The notes under the pieces are model-generated. The model searched no databases and was not told the origin of the DNA. It was given only the letters and a program-made list of their open reading frames with translations. A stretch of DNA of 64,000 bases, from contig WION01000232.1 of the NCBI GenBank assembly GCA_015039365.1, positions 1 to 64,000 on the forward strand, read 5' to 3'. Position 1 is the first letter of the stretch; each line of letters begins with the position of its first letter. The translations under genes were made by a program, and so were the position numbers. Shown in pieces: positions 1-11,570 of the stretch. Source of the stretch: Amanita rubescens. Its lineage: Eukaryota; Basidiomycota; Agaricomycetes; Agaricales; Amanitaceae.

Positions 1-679
1 TCATGGAATTCGTCGAGTAGTTTGATGCGCTATGGTTCACCACGAGGCGAAACTTGGAATTCCCCTGTTTGGGCACTGCATGGATTGGCATGCTGTACAT
101 CCCAGGGAGAAGCTCTGTCCCGAAAGGCTCAGAAAACCTTTTGGATGCAATCTCGGTTTCACACTGATTAATGAGAAACTGGCGTCTCTCTCCATCCCTT
201 GGCGGGCGGGAAGACGCGTCGTTGATCAACGGATAAGACTCGAGTTTCGTATTCGCGAAAGGCCAAAACCCTTCCCGCAAGCCGATCAAGACAGATTCTA
301 CAAATGATCTGTTTGGATGAGTTCTGAGCAGACTTTCGAACGCGGATACGTTGATAGGCGTCACGATGTCGAAAAGATGGGGATTAAGATTGATAGTGTC
401 CCGGACTTCAGCTCGGATCTCCTGAGGATCTGGGCGAGGGAATGGCGTATCATGGAGAGTGGATTCGACGGTTGGACTGTGGCCTTTATCCTCGCGTGTC
501 CATAGGAGCCCACCGTGAAAGTTAGGTCCGCCAGGTTCAGGCCCAGACAGGTTGAGAGGGGTATATCCCCCCGAAGTGGCCATTCTTTCCACTTCGTCTT
601 GGCCGGGCGCACTATTAATCATACTCGATGAGGGTTCAAGTGCGTCCGCAAACCCGCTCTTCGAAATCAAGAGACCCAT
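1..679 (-). CDS. DIRS-like reverse transcriptase, N-terminal part, runs off the left edge
   Basis: The minus strand is open from an ATG at 679 to the window edge (226 codons, no stop). Its order of motifs fits the segment before the catalytic core of the DIRS-like reverse transcriptases of mushrooms: NLNPHLFDIVTPIN, a block ending in GLREGFWPFANT, and then LLPGMYSMPIHAVPK followed by FRLVVNHS. Diverged copies of the same stretch lie at 5040-5310 and 44090-44600, as expected of an interspersed element. The sequence is open further upstream to about 730, so the true start is unsure. The catalytic motif would lie outside the window. This is probably a fragment of an old element rather than an active gene. 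Family assignment is from memory of typical members. Confidence 0.72.
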   Translation of the reverse strand, partial: MGLLISKSGFADALEPSSSMINSAPGQDEVERMATSGGYTPLNLSGPEPGGPNFHGGLLWTREDKGHSPTVESTLHDTPFPRPDPQEIRAEVRDTINLNPHLFDIVTPINVSAFESLLRTHPNRSFVESVLIGLREGFWPFANTKLESYPLINDASSRPPRDGERRQFLINQCETEIASKRFSEPFGTELLPGMYSMPIHAVPKQGNSKFRLVVNHSASNYSTNSM

Positions 680-1945
680 TCTCGAGTGGCTCGCGGTAAG
701 AAAAGGGAGTGACTGCGGCACCGGAAAACGAACGACAATCTATATATGCATTGAATTGGAACAGTCTGAGCGCATATAGAGCTACCATGCTGCGCATGAA
801 TAAGATAAAAGTCAACTGCGCACTTCTTGTAGTCCTCTTCTCGCGATTATATATTCAATCATCATGAATGCCTCATTTTCGCGGAATCCCATCCTTCATT
901 TGTACAACTCGATGCTACTGTATATCAATGTATCCATCCTAATCATCTTTGGTCGTCTGGTGCTGTGCTTGATTCACACGTTATTTCTAGTCATCGTTTG
1001 TATTTAAATTGTCGTTGACCGGAGCGACAAATTAGGACAGTCCACGGTGTTGCGGATTGTTCATGTGACTGGGCACAGTGCATTAGTCTACCCTGTGAAG
1101 TTGAAGTGTCTGAACAAGAGATAGAAACTCAATTTGGCGCTCTGACCTGAGAATCAAGACGAATCGGTCTGGTATTATAGGCCTTGTATATATGAAACTG
1201 GCCGTATTGCCTATTTAAACGATGAGACGGACTGGGCACAGGAATCACACTGCCAGTACGCAGCCTTGTGGCTGCGTCGAAATCGAGGGAGATGCCGTGG
1301 CACCGTCACGGTGACCAGATTGCAACGTGGCGGGGAGCCAAAGTGCCGGCGATACAGAGCGCATACCAATCAAGGAACCGTTAAATGATTTGGTTATACT
1401 GACAGAAATGGATAGACACAGATGTCCTCATGACCGTTATTCCTTTCGCCTATACTTTTGTGTTAATCGTATCAAGTAACGTGAAACGTGTGAAAAGCGA
1501 CGGGACACTCGGTTGGGCTGGTCGAATGAGTTTCTGTCACCTTACTAGCACCCGTAAGCTGAGGCCAACTTCGAGGTGCATCTGCTGGTCAATACGGCTA
1601 AGCGTTCCCTGCCTCTAGACCTTCACGCATGTCCTTTGACGTTCTGTGCGCAAGGGTCCGACCACAGGATTCATCCTCTGACCATGCACGTGGCTACCGC
1701 CCTGCCCACAGCAGATGCACTGCTGGTTATATCTTCGCGGCCTGAGCTATCATTAGTTAACTCTGATAAACTCTTTCAATTGATTGTGGAGCACGCAATG
1801 TTATCGATGACGCGAGGCCACCACAGCTCACTAGAACCCTTACACTTTTACGGAGTTAAGTAACGCGATTGCCGTCAGGTCCAGAGCGATGTTGTCATCG
1901 TCAACCCCGACTCGGGAGGGCCGGATTGTAGATATCTTCCGCTTG
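680..1945. other. No convincing gene
   Basis: Only short unsupported reading frames occur here. I see no family motif, splice pattern or LTR. Confidence 0.5.
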
Positions 1946-2027
1946 CGGACTGTGTCGTTTGCATTCACCATACTAGGTATGCCGTTCCGGACTGTGTCGT
2001 TTGCATTCACCATACTAGGTATGCCGT
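1946..2027. repeat. 42-bp tandem repeat, two copies
   Basis: A 42-bp unit beginning CGGACTGTGTCG occurs at 1946 and again at 1988, with the second copy ending near 2027. The period is a multiple of three, so a minus-strand reading frame (1840-2118) carries a duplicated 14-residue block (IPSMVNANDTVR). That frame has no other support as a gene, so I record only the repeat. Confidence 0.85.
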
Positions 2028-2770
2028 CCCGGACCAACATTATGGCGTTTCTGCCCTTAATGATGGAAGTGTGTAGATTTCCATAGATCTTCTCGTTTTT
2101 CCCCTTTTGCACGGTCATGAAATGTAAACTAGCTATTCAACGTCCGACTGTGCCCAGATTAGCCATCCGTTCAGTCACCGGTGAGAAAAAGAGTCAATCG
2201 AAGGGCATGCCCAATCCGGGCTTGAGTTTCTCTTCTCGTCTGCACGCATGCCATGCAGGTCGCACGGGAGCGAAACTCGCAGATACAAAAGATGAAAACG
2301 AGGTTGACGGAAGAAATCTGGATCCGATCCCGTCGATGTGCTCCGCTTACAAGAGGAAAACATCGTGTAAAAATCTTAAGTTGCACCTCGTACTATTTGG
2401 GTTATTCCACGGCCCATACGTAGAGGGACTTGAAATGTCTGAGGGAGAATATCGCGACTCTTGGTGCTCTGTGATGGTAAGGGATGTACATACAAGTTAT
2501 CTAATTATCATCGATCAAACACGAGGCACCCGTGCTGTTGGCTAAAAGTCTTACGCCACTGATGAGAGTAACAGTGATTGGGCAAAGTTACGAACTTAAG
2601 TCCAACTTTTGGCCGTTGGTGTAGATGCACGACCTACGAAGGATTTAGTTTCGCACGCAAATAGCACTTTCACCGTCAGATGTACAAAAGTAACGTTTCG
2701 CCCACCAGACTCATTCAGATTCGTACCCCCCTTACCGCTACTTATCCGTTCTCACTAGTCCGGTAGCGGC
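2028..2770. other. No convincing gene; upstream region of ZF-1
   Basis: A 142-codon plus-strand frame (2117-2545) and two minus-strand frames overlap here, without recognisable motifs or splice structure. The segment probably holds the promoter of the zinc-finger gene starting at 2771. Confidence 0.4.
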
Positions 2771-3666
2771 ATGGATGACACATGCTACCGTAATGAGGTT
2801 CTGCCAATCATAAGCCAAGACGGGGTCGATGGAGCATTATATGTCGGCCTCAGGGAGTTCGACAACTTCCCCGGTGAATGTACTTCTTTTTTTTTGTTTT
2901 ATTATTTTGACGTTCCTACTCAATTCTCCAGTGGTAGGCTATGATAATCCAGTTATCTACTCGTGCGGACTGCCAAGTCAACATTCACATCCTAGGACAA
3001 CACTCTATGCAACCCAGCCTCCCCTGTATTTCCTTGACCACTGTACTCTGCCACCGGGCGAAGATCATCAATCCACCTTCAGCGTGTCTGGTGTGGATCT
3101 TCCTGAGACGTTCAATAATTATGGGTCTAACCCCAGATATCTAGGCAATGTAGCCCGTGTCCAGCCACGCTACCTGACCATTGGCAATGATAATTCTGGA
3201 AACCTTTTTCCACCCTCGGGCACAAATGACGCCTTGTTCTCGAACACCACACAACCGTATGCGTCAACAACAGTCCCGCCGCCTCCAGACAGGATGAATG
3301 TCTCTTCTATGAATCAGTACGTCGGCACCAAGTATGTTCGTATGGCGTCGAAAAGGAGGCGGAAGAGACCAGCTATGCACTTCTGTCACCTCTGCGGTGC
3401 AGATTACACATCCGCACAAAATCTGGGGTGTTTGTACTTTTCACCGATAACATATCACCTGAGTAACATTGAAAAATGCAGATCACGTCAATAAGCACTT
3501 AGGTCTCCGACCTTACGCATGCAAGTACAAAGGTCAGGGCTGCGCTTATAGCGCAACGGCGCCCATAACCGCGGCGCGCCATAGCGCTTCTTGCAAATAT
3601 AAACGGTGCATTCAAGTACATTCGGTTCCAAGTGAAGACCTGTGGGAAGCGAATGTGATTATGTGA
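2771..3666 (+). CDS. ZF-1: C2H2 zinc-finger protein of the local array
   Basis: Model of three exons: 2771-2873, 2938-3429 and 3482-3666, summing to 780 nt (259 residues). Intron 1 is phase 1 after a Gly codon (donor GTGAAT). An alternative acceptor at 2931 also keeps frame. Intron 2 is phase 1 with donor GTTTGT, between Leu-Gly and the T of a Tyr codon inside finger 1. Finger 1 is C-x2-C-x12-H-x3-H (CHLCGADYTS then NLGYH). Finger 2 is C-x6-C-x12-H-x3-C. A basic run KRRRKRP lies just before finger 1. Exon 1 lacks the Cys-rich motif of the other copies and starts MDDTCYRNEV, so it may be truncated or start elsewhere. The C terminus is about 20 residues longer than in the paralogues. A nuclear DNA-binding role is inferred from the fingers. 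Confidence 0.78.
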
Positions 3667-3969
3667 AGTAAAGAGGCATCATGAAATGTATAACCTACGA
3701 GGCATAACTGCCCCAGTTGTAACCGTATGTAGATAAGAATCATGGGATGGACTGTCCCGTTTAACTTCTTGTGATTTCGGAGGTTGAGTGGATCCTAGTA
3801 ATTACTGGCCACTGGTAGTACTTACTGCCCTGACAACTTGAGTTAATTGGCCGTGCTGGGCACAGGTCATGAGAAAGACATCAAGCCAGCCAACTGGATG
3901 AAACAACGAAAACCGTGCAGTTTGTAGGTTTGTGAGGAAATAACCTCGGGTTGTTCTCACCAGTTTTTG

Positions 3970-4180
3970 TTATGGCGTAACATGTTGCCGCTCATCCAGC
4001 TTCTTCTGCAGCGTCATTGTCAAAGCATTGGGATCAACCAGACCTGCCTTGTTTCGTGAAGTATTCCGAGTTCATCCCATAACTTGGGCAACTGAGACTG
4101 TTTCTTTGGTAATAAGGAGCATAGTACTCGGTCGACGAGGCGAGTTCAAACGAAAAAAAACAATCGTCGACTTGCCGAAC
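3970..4180 (-). pseudogene. DIRS-like reverse transcriptase fragment
   Basis: Reading the minus strand gives a VDDCF motif followed by SFELASSTEYYAPY, then KLWDELGI in a second frame and GLVDPNALTMTL in a third. The same series, better preserved, lies at 51369-51664. This is the catalytic palm and the region after it. At least two frameshifts separate the pieces, so it is dead. No ends or target duplication can be seen. Confidence 0.7.
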
Positions 4181-4299
4181 TGACACAGCCACGATCATGC
4201 ATGTGACATGTGACCAGAGCCACACCGAAAATGGACATGTGAAGGTAACCCGCCCTGCCTGTTTCTCGGGGTCGTTTTCTCCAAATGCGCTCACCCTGT

Positions 4300-5039
4300 A
4301 TAGCCCGCTCCTTTCTTAACGGCTGTCTTTATCTTCAGGTGTCCCGCTATATTATGTAACAAATGCGCTAATCCTCGCTTTCACCTCTTCCAAGTTCCCA
4401 GTCCGAGCAGGCAATCGAACTCTGTTCTTCAACCTCAACTTCTCGGATCTCATATTCGTGTTACAGAATGTATGTGTCTTCTTTTTCTCATTATACCCGA
4501 ACTCATGCAAATCAATCAGGTGCCTTACGCTATCATGTTACAATTACCTACTGCTTCGTTCCTCAACATTGTACCGAAGCTCCATACAGTCCCTCATCTA
4601 TGCATCAAGAAGTCTCTTTGCCACCATCAGAATGACATTCCAGGGAATTTTTTTGATGTCAGCCTTCTGTGCCAGCATGAAATTAAAGCCGCGTCTGAAA
4701 CCAAAGGAGGAAGAAACCATTCGGTACCGATCCACTTCAAGGGGTGCAAGCGTCCAAGCTAGGTGAGTTCAAGCGTTTTCTATTATTGGAGGTTGATACG
4801 AACCGACGCAATCCAGAGGCCTTTCGCTTACTTATCCTGGAAGCAATGATGCCGCACTACGTGATATTAGCCCCCGGTATTTCTGACATACCGGCAGTGG
4901 GGCAGCGAGTCCCAGTTCCCAAAACTTGTGCAACGGTCAACATACCTTTAACATTCGATGGTGACGATTCAATACGGATGCATAGGCAGAAGACGGCTTT
5001 TCAAAGATGGGTACGATTTGCGATGGCGATTGGAGATTC
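4300..5039. other. No convincing gene
   Basis: Two overlapping plus-strand frames (4458-4766 and 4744-5073) have no recognisable domain or paired splice sites. Confidence 0.4.
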
Positions 5040-5310
5040 CTGGGACCTGGGCGGTGGAAGGGGTGAATCGTGAATCGGACGGTCAGCTCCGCATGTTTCC
5101 TGGCTCTCCTCGTCGCTCCATAAGGAGCTCATGATGGAACTTGGGTCTACCAGGCCCACGGAGTGGTCGCCTTGACCAAATGCGCGGTCGTTGGACCTCA
5201 GGGGCGCTGAAGTGCATCTCGAAACCCAAGCCCTATTCTCAGCTGACTCGCGGACCCATCCAATGATAGGGCCCTTCTGAATGCGTGTACGACTAGGCCT
5301 TATTCTGTGT
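5040..5310 (-). pseudogene. DIRS-like element fragment (5' part)
   Basis: The DNA resembles 400-700 (for example the stretch around CTCCTTATGGAGCGACGAGG) and 44400-44530 (shared AATGATAGGG, then GCGTGTA). It therefore derives from the same element as the fragment at 1-679, upstream of the reverse transcriptase core. A minus-strand frame remains open, but its reading is not conserved with the other copies. Confidence 0.5.
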
Positions 5311-5452
5311 TTGTACAAACCTCAAGAATAGGGCATCTATCTTAAACCCTACTCGTGGTTATCTGCCGTGAGATCACACTCAAGCGCTGCCTTCTTTAGG
5401 TTTCCACTCGTCAACCACCGAAGCTCACGCCCTATTCTACGTTAAGTCCACC

Positions 5453-5915
5453 TCATCCGGTTTCTTTTCGACGAGGTAGGTTGTAACGTACAGGACAAGG
5501 AAGGTTCGTTTTCGACGTGGTTGCGCAGAACGCTCCATGAACAAGCCCCATTCTTCCATTCCGTCCCACTTCCATCACTCTCGTCTCTGGCTTTAATTCT
5601 CCCTCGCTGGGCTCTCTCTCCTCGCTGGAATCCATGGCCTTCCCTCCTCCGCGCATCTGCCTCCTTTGCGCCTCTCGTTCTTTTACCTCCTTCCTCTGCG
5701 CGCCTCTTTCCTTTCTCCGCGGGCGAGCCCTTCGTTCTCGGTACAATTCAGTCATGTTTGAAGTCCTAGTAGGCGCTGCATCTCCATCATAATCGCTGCT
5801 GCTCTCCTCGTCAGAAGTTTCGGCGCTCCTTCCTGAGGGGCTGTAGTATGCATCTGGACGAATACTTAACGTGAAAGCAAAAAGTTACCAAGACAACTCA
5901 TTACCTACATCTTCT
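5453..5915 (-). pseudogene. WPIR-family gene remnant, last exon only
   Basis: About 5750-5900 is nearly the same as 9950-10090 and 13620-13765, which are the end of exon 4, the intron and exon 5 of the WPIR-family gene. The minus-strand frame 5453-5755 gives the charged C-terminal tail starting MTELYRERRA. Its far end (VHGAFCAT) is shared with the copy at 9.7 kb. The sequence diverges above about 5910, so exons 1-4 with the WPIR motif are missing. Confidence 0.65.
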
Positions 5916-6423
5916 GAAGCACGTGGACGATCTCAGATCTGGAGGAAAGTCGATGCTGTACACAAGCTCCATCATCTACGAGCGCAGTTCCCTGATATCG
6001 AGGTATGCTTTGATGGGTCCATGGACCTGAACATGTATCTATACGTAAATTCATGTTCACGCTGAGGCTGATGCCGCCTTTGCTCTGCGTGCAATAATCT
6101 AATTATATTTTAAACGGCCAGATAGTGAGGATAAGGGCGAGGCACCGTGTCCGAGCAGAAGTCTGGATCCCATGCACGAGCAACGATAATGATATAGCAT
6201 CCAAACACCGATGAGACTTGGGAGCATATGTAAATATTATAAGTGTCGTTGTGCATCATGTCAAAAAAGACACGCCTTTATTGGTCTAACTACGGGAGAC
6301 TAACTTGGGAGCGCTTACGAATATGTTACATATAACGGGCATAAAATACAACAGCCTAACAGAACTGCAAGAACGGCGTTGAGCGCCAGTTAGCACATAT
6401 GTATATCACGATTTCCAACTTAT
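5916..6423. other. No gene seen
   Basis: AT-rich spacer with only a 64-codon frame that overlaps the preceding repeat. Confidence 0.5.
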
Positions 6424-6843
6424 TCACTGTCCTGTGTTCAAAGTTTGGGTAAGAGGGCATGATGGATCGTCAATCGGCATTTTCTGTACCTTTTTGTCTC
6501 CCCTGGGCCCCTCATTCCGACCGGCCTCCCTGCAGAGGATTTCGTTCCGAGCCGTGAACCCTAGGCACCTATTCCTTGGTAAGTAACCAAACCCGAAATT
6601 GCACATGAATGAAGATTACCATATGGCGGCTCCTCCGCACAAAGCACCTAACCGAACTCTTGTCCTGACCGCATCTTTCGATGCTATAACGCAACTTGTT
6701 ACTAGAAACCCGCATATGGCACCAGGGTCTCTGTTGCAACTGCTGGTGAAGACGGCGGGGACAGTAATATCCAACGGTGACGGAAGGGCAACAGCATTGG
6801 TCGCGAGAGTTGCGAGTAGTAGAGCGCGGAGGCTAAGCTTCAT
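6424..6843 (-). CDS. Small secreted protein, paralogue of the gene at 7439
   Basis: Exon 1 is 6843-6620 and exon 2 is 6568-6424, summing to 369 nt (122 residues). The protein starts with a typical signal peptide (MKLSLRALLLATLATNAVA) and then has CNRDPGAICG. Exon 1 ends in AAIW with a phase-2 intron at the Trp codon. The divergent gene at 7439 has DPGAVCG and an intron at exactly the same Trp codon in the same phase, which is good evidence of common ancestry. Exon 2 is poorly conserved and might be wrong, since a stop follows directly if the intron is not spliced. The family is not one I recognise. Secretion is inferred from the leader only. Confidence 0.62.
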
Positions 6844-7438
6844 TTTGCCAGTTGAACGGCGAACTCGAGGCTGTCTTATGCCGGTGACACTAACACTTGT
6901 GACCTTGCTTCATCGCATCCATTCCTTTTTTGGAATACATAAACTGCAGTCATCATGTTGAAATTATGTCAAGAACTCACGTATTTAATGCACGTTGTAG
7001 CTGAGCGCTGAGCGCTTGCCTCAAACCAATATACGCCATTGGAAACATCATTACAAGACAGCTAGGCAACGAACGGAGGTCCGGTAACGACGAACGGATA
7101 TTCGCTTGGCAAATCGTTGAGCAAACATACCAGACATTCTAGACATAGCCAAGCATAGCCCGCTGACTCGCGTATCATTTAACCTTGCCAAATTCGGACC
7201 TCTCACTTCCAACCGGCGTCACGGCGTGTATACCTCCCGTGGTGGGCGGTGACCGGATATTGTAACCAAGCGGGGCAATATCACTTCCCAAACGTTTGCA
7301 TGTTCATTTCGCCGCGCGCCGGTCACGGTGTAAGTAGTTCGAGACTGAGCGCTGAGCGCTGAATGTCCAAATGCTATAAAGGGAGAGTCGATCCAACATT
7401 ACAGACCAGAACAACCAACAAGTTCATCCTTCTCTTCA
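6844..7438. promoter_or_regulatory. Shared intergenic promoter region with two AGCGCT-containing motifs
   Basis: The two secreted-protein genes diverge from this 595-bp segment. The 15-nt string CTGAGCGCTGAGCGC occurs twice, at 7001-7015 and 7345-7359, each holding overlapping AGCGCT palindromes. A TATA-like CTATAAAG lies at 7374-7381, about 60 bp before the plus-strand start. A shared activator site is inferred. Confidence 0.55.
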
Positions 7439-8213
7439 ATGCAACTCAATCTGAAGCTCGTCTCTGCCTGCCTCTTTCTCTTCGTTGGCGCGATAGTGTC
7501 GTCTGCAAACGCACTTCCTGCCAAACGGGAACTTGTGATATATGGTTCGGGGTATGTCGCGAAGCGGAACTTTGGCGGCTGCCCGTTGGATCCTGGTGCT
7601 GTCTGTGGTGGATTGGCATCTGCATGTGGGGCTGCGCTTGCTACTGGCGCAGATGTCACTCTTGTCTGGCAAATAGTTTCATGTACCTGTGCAGCTATAT
7701 GGTGAGTGCAGTGGTTTTTGCCATCTCCTCCTAGTGGCCTAGAATGACGCCTGCCATAGGTGCGGAGGTCAAGCCATCCTGAATCTTCTTTGCTGCTTGG
7801 GCAAGCTTCCGAATTGCGATGGTGGCAATAACTTCATTGGTGACAAAAGCATCGACGTTTCTCAACAGGTGATTGATAACATCGCAACATTTGCCGACAA
7901 TTTTGGAAATACGTTTAGCAATGGCAAGTTGTGGACCCCACTTTGTCAAAGTATATGCACTAACAAACTCACCAGCCGACCTTTTGCATGCCAGCCAAGG
8001 CAACGGAGGAGGAAGCATCGCAAACAATCCTGCTTTAGTAAACATCATTAATGAGATAATGCAACAAATTACTGGTGACGTGAGTACATCCATTTAAACT
8101 CGCAGATATACAACACTGACAGAGATTCATTCTAGCCGAACGGCATGGCATCCCTAGATCAAGTTAACAGCTACTTGGAGGCGACTGACTTCGCTGCTGG
8201 TTGGCAGAACTGA
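7439..8213 (+). CDS. Small secreted protein, four exons
   Basis: Exons 7439-7701, 7760-7923, 7976-8079 and 8136-8213 sum to 609 nt (202 residues). The leader MQLNLKLVSACLFLFVGAIV is a clear signal peptide, followed by a short pro-like segment with KRE. The mature part begins near CPLDPGAVCGG and is rich in Cys and Gly. The last exon reads NSYLEATDFAAGWQN before the stop. Intron 2 is 52 nt with a GC donor (GCAAGT) and branch CTAAC, and it joins an Asn codon to ADLLHASQG. Intron 3 has GTGAGT and a CACTGAC branch. The 5' part matches the divergent minus-strand gene. Function is unknown; effector-like or cell-wall roles are common for such proteins but are not shown here. Confidence 0.75.
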
Positions 8214-9526
8214 GCTGTGGAGCTTCACATTCACTTCACATCAGGAAAACATGCATTTCATTTTGTATGTTTTTGTTAACTTGTACACTACTTATTCTAC
8301 TTTTACGTCTTATGTACCCTTATGTATATACCTTAATTTGCGCGACAGTGCAAGGAGCGAAAGGAATTATAAGTGTTAGTTCAGCAATTCAACCAAGTCC
8401 CGCCGTTCCGCACTATCACTGTTGCTCCCGGGATTGAAGAAGGCCATTCCGACGCCTTGTTTCATCCGATGTAACCAAACTACGTGCGGCAACAGCTACA
8501 GGTATACAACGAGTTTGCAAAGCCATCTCGCGTTTCGGCCGTACACTCGATCTTCTGTATGATGTTCCGGTCACGGCTTACGGAGGAAAATGTAGTTTTT
8601 GAGGTCTTGAACAAGAATCCGCATACGAAGAAATACAGCGCTAAACACAGGAATATTCGGTGAGCACCACGTTCAATTGGGTTAACTTGAAGATGTGGTT
8701 TCGACTCGAGAATGTTGCCTAGTACATTTGCCCCGGTGCGTGACCTGGATGGTAGTTGTGCCATCCCCACTATGCTTCTATCGTCCCACTAAACAGAACA
8801 GAACTAGAGAAAGAGATCCAGAGCCATAATTGCCGCGACCGCTCGTTGGTGGTATCTTCGGTAGCTCGTCGTACCATGGTGATAGTATAATGCTAGGAGG
8901 ATTGTAGTGTAGTCGAGATCAGACAAGCTTCCTCAACCGTTGTCAAAGACTCGATCGCCTTCTCCGTTAGCAAAGCGTTCGGAATGCGAACGATATATAC
9001 TACCGACTCCCGGGTCTTGGTCTCTGACCGTGACTACGGCCAGTCTGTGGAGAGGCTAGCTTTGCGGGAAGAGTATTGCTGTTGCCGTCGTTCGGAATGG
9101 CTAAAAAGGGGATTTGGACATCATTGACGGCATCAACACTGCGAGCGAAGGCCGTTGTGTTGGTGGACAAGATTTTTTCAGCTCCCTGCGAACCTGACCA
9201 AGCAACACCAGGAGTCGCTTGCACCGCAGTTGAGGCGAATACACTCGTTTTGCGCGGTGACGCCGCGCAGAAGCGCCTCGTGGCGCATCAATTCCCACGA
9301 CGCGACGCCGCTGATCGAAGCTGGGACTAATGTATCATGGTATTTAATAACCTGTCGAGTATTACATGGCTTACCAATGCGTTCATCACCTTGTGCGCGG
9401 AAAAATTAGTCTACCCTGTGAAAAGCATCTGAACAAGCACATGGAAACTTAATTTTGTGCCCAAACCATGATCAAGACGAATCGGGTCCCCGATTGCGGT
9501 ATTCGTTTGTTTCCTGACGTGATTTC
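8214..9526. other. No convincing gene
   Basis: Minus-strand frames at 9000-9330 have a coding-like look (a stretch containing SGVASWELMRHEALL, then a frame change) and may be a decayed retroelement. I cannot name it. Confidence 0.35.
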
Positions 9527-10860
9527 TCAGCGCGATGAAAAGAATGTCATCGTATTCTGCATCATCCTCATCGTCCATTCGGAACCAACTTCCGCACTGT
9601 CAAGCATAAGAGTATGGTTCGTCAGTGGTCTGTGCGAGATCATCAGCAATGAGGTAGGTTGTAACGTACAGGACAAGGAAGGTTCGTTTTCGACGTGGTT
9701 GACCGTTGCGCAGAAGGCTCCATGAACAAGCCCCATTCTTCCATCCCGTCTCTCACCCATCACTCTCATCTCTGGCATTGATTCTCCCTCGCTCTCTCTC
9801 TCCTCGCTGGACTCCATGACCTTCCTCCTCCGCGCATCTGCCTCCTTTACCTGCCTCCTTTGCGCCTCTCGTTCTTTTACCACCTTCCTCCGCGCGCCTC
9901 TTTCTTTCTCCCGCGGGCGAGCTTTTCGTTCTCGGTAAAATCAGTAATGTTTGACTTCCTAGTAGGCGCTGCATCTCCATCATGATCGCTGCTGCTCTCC
10001 TCGTCAGAAGTTTCGGCGGTCCTTTCTGAGGGGCTGTAGTATGCATCTGGACGAATACTTAACGTGAAAGCAAAAAGTTACCAAGACAACTCACAATTAA
10101 CAAGCCTCCGAAGCCTCTTATTCCCATAGGAGTATCCACGTTCATGGCGTTCTTCAGCGGCCATCCCCTCTTGAAGTTTCTTTTCATACGAGACGCGATT
10201 CGAAAGATATTGTCGAATCAATTGTCGTATCGGCCAACCGTTGTGAAAGGTCTTCAGCTCCGGGAATTCTTTCACAACCTTCGATGGGGCAAGTAAAACT
10301 GAATTGACATATAATTGTTACTTACATATCTGATAACTTTGCAGACGACCAGATCCTCTTGAACACTGATGCGCTTCGTCTTGTCGATATCATTCTAATA
10401 TGATGTTGGACCCTTGACTGTTTATATACGACAGTTTAAGACTCTGCGGCATAAATGTATGCACATATACGCACCCTGATCTGATCGTATGTTCGTTTTC
10501 TGCGTATCAGCCCCATTTGTTCACACAGGTTCCAGTCACGACCAGATCTCCCAGCTGGTCATGGAATAAGCTCGCGTCGGGGATCAGACTTCAAACTCCG
10601 AGTAAAGGGAAAACAGACAGGGGAACGGGAGGTTGTCCTCGGTCCAGGGGTGTAGGAGGGTTGCGGTGGCACAGGGAGGACAGATGATTTCGCACGACGG
10701 ACATGAGGATGGGGTTGTAGGAGGCCAGTGATGTGTAGAGGTGGAAGCGTTCGACGGCTGAGGTGCAATGCTCGATAATGCCGTCGCGGGTTGATTCATC
10801 GATATCTGAGTCGTCGAAGTCAGGTTCACCAGATTCGGCAGAGTGATTTAAACTCACTTT
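9527..10860 (-). pseudogene. WPIR-family gene, broken copy
   Basis: Closely follows the intact copy at 13490-14433. The WPIR exon is at about 10280-10090 (HNGWPIRQLIRQYLSNRVSY), and the exon before it reads DIDKTKRISVQEDLVVCKVI. A basic exon ends at about 10480. An in-frame TGA at 10559-10561 replaces a CGA Arg codon present in the intact copy at the matching place. The N-terminal coding sequence differs: upstream of about 10600 it reads DESTRDGIIEHCTSAVER, which is not in the 14-kb copy. The C-terminal exon (9527-10046) is long, charged and shared with the fragment at 5.45 kb. Confidence 0.65.
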
Positions 10861-11150
10861 ATTATGACCTTTCAAAACCACTCCTCATTCCTTCACTTAG
10901 TTGTTGGATTATTCCCTGTGGTTGATGATGTTGAATCCATTTATCCCTATCCGGCTTGCGTAGTTCCTTGTGATGCCCATGAATCTAGGTACGCAACAGA
11001 AGCCCATGTCGCGCTAGAGGTTGGTGGTGGTGGGAGGAAGGATTTCGTTAGTGAGAAAGGAAGCGCATGCAACGCAATTGACAAGGGGCGGATAAGAAAT
11101 GTATCGCAGTAATTGAAATGACACGTATGATGTATACCAAGATGAAAGGT
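10861..11150. repeat. Downstream segment of the ZF unit, copy 1
   Basis: This segment (CCTATCCGGCTTGCGTAG, then GATGCCCATGAATCTAGG, then a GGTTGGTGGTGG run) is repeated at 16450-16720, just after ZF-4. Part of it also occurs inside the fragment at 11.7 kb. It marks an ancient duplication of a ZF gene's 3' flank, although no gene body precedes it here. Confidence 0.7.
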
Positions 11151-11339
11151 AGATAAGAGTGAAAAAAAACAAAGGCAGACAGAAGGGTTTCTAATCCCAC
11201 GACTTCACAAACAATGACCCTTAATTGGAAGGAGAGATAGCCAGAAAGCAGCGCGCTGCGAGGCCGCGCGCCCTATAAAATTAGCTGGCTTCCTTTCTTC
11301 CTCAATGCCTAGTTGGATTAGATATAGTTTAGACTTTAA

Positions 11340-11525
11340 ACATACTTTATTTCCATTTCGGTTAAGCTGTCTGCACGTGGAACCGGAAGTCACAAGGGAT
11401 TTGCACAGCCTAGTCGACAGAACGAACTTGGCTTTCTATCCCATACTCCCAGGATCCTATATTCTTCTCGATTTGGAGTAGCATCAATGATTCCACCGAT
11501 GTCGTTAGAAAAAAGAACGAGGGAG
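11340..11525. repeat. Upstream segment of the ZF unit, copy 1
   Basis: Repeated at 12050-12245 with about the same order: CATTTCGGTTAAG, CGTGGAACCGGAA, GAACTTGGCTTTCTATCCC, GATTTGGAGTAGCATC, CCACCGATGTCGTTA. The second copy lies upstream of ZF-3, so it probably includes promoter sequence. Confidence 0.75.
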
Positions 11526-11570
11526 GACGATGACAATTAATAAGGAGATAAAAGGGAAAAAGGCGGTGTC

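Noticed and set aside
9000..9330. Minus-strand coding sequence
   Set aside because: Coding-like composition in two frames but no motif, start or splice sites I could defend.
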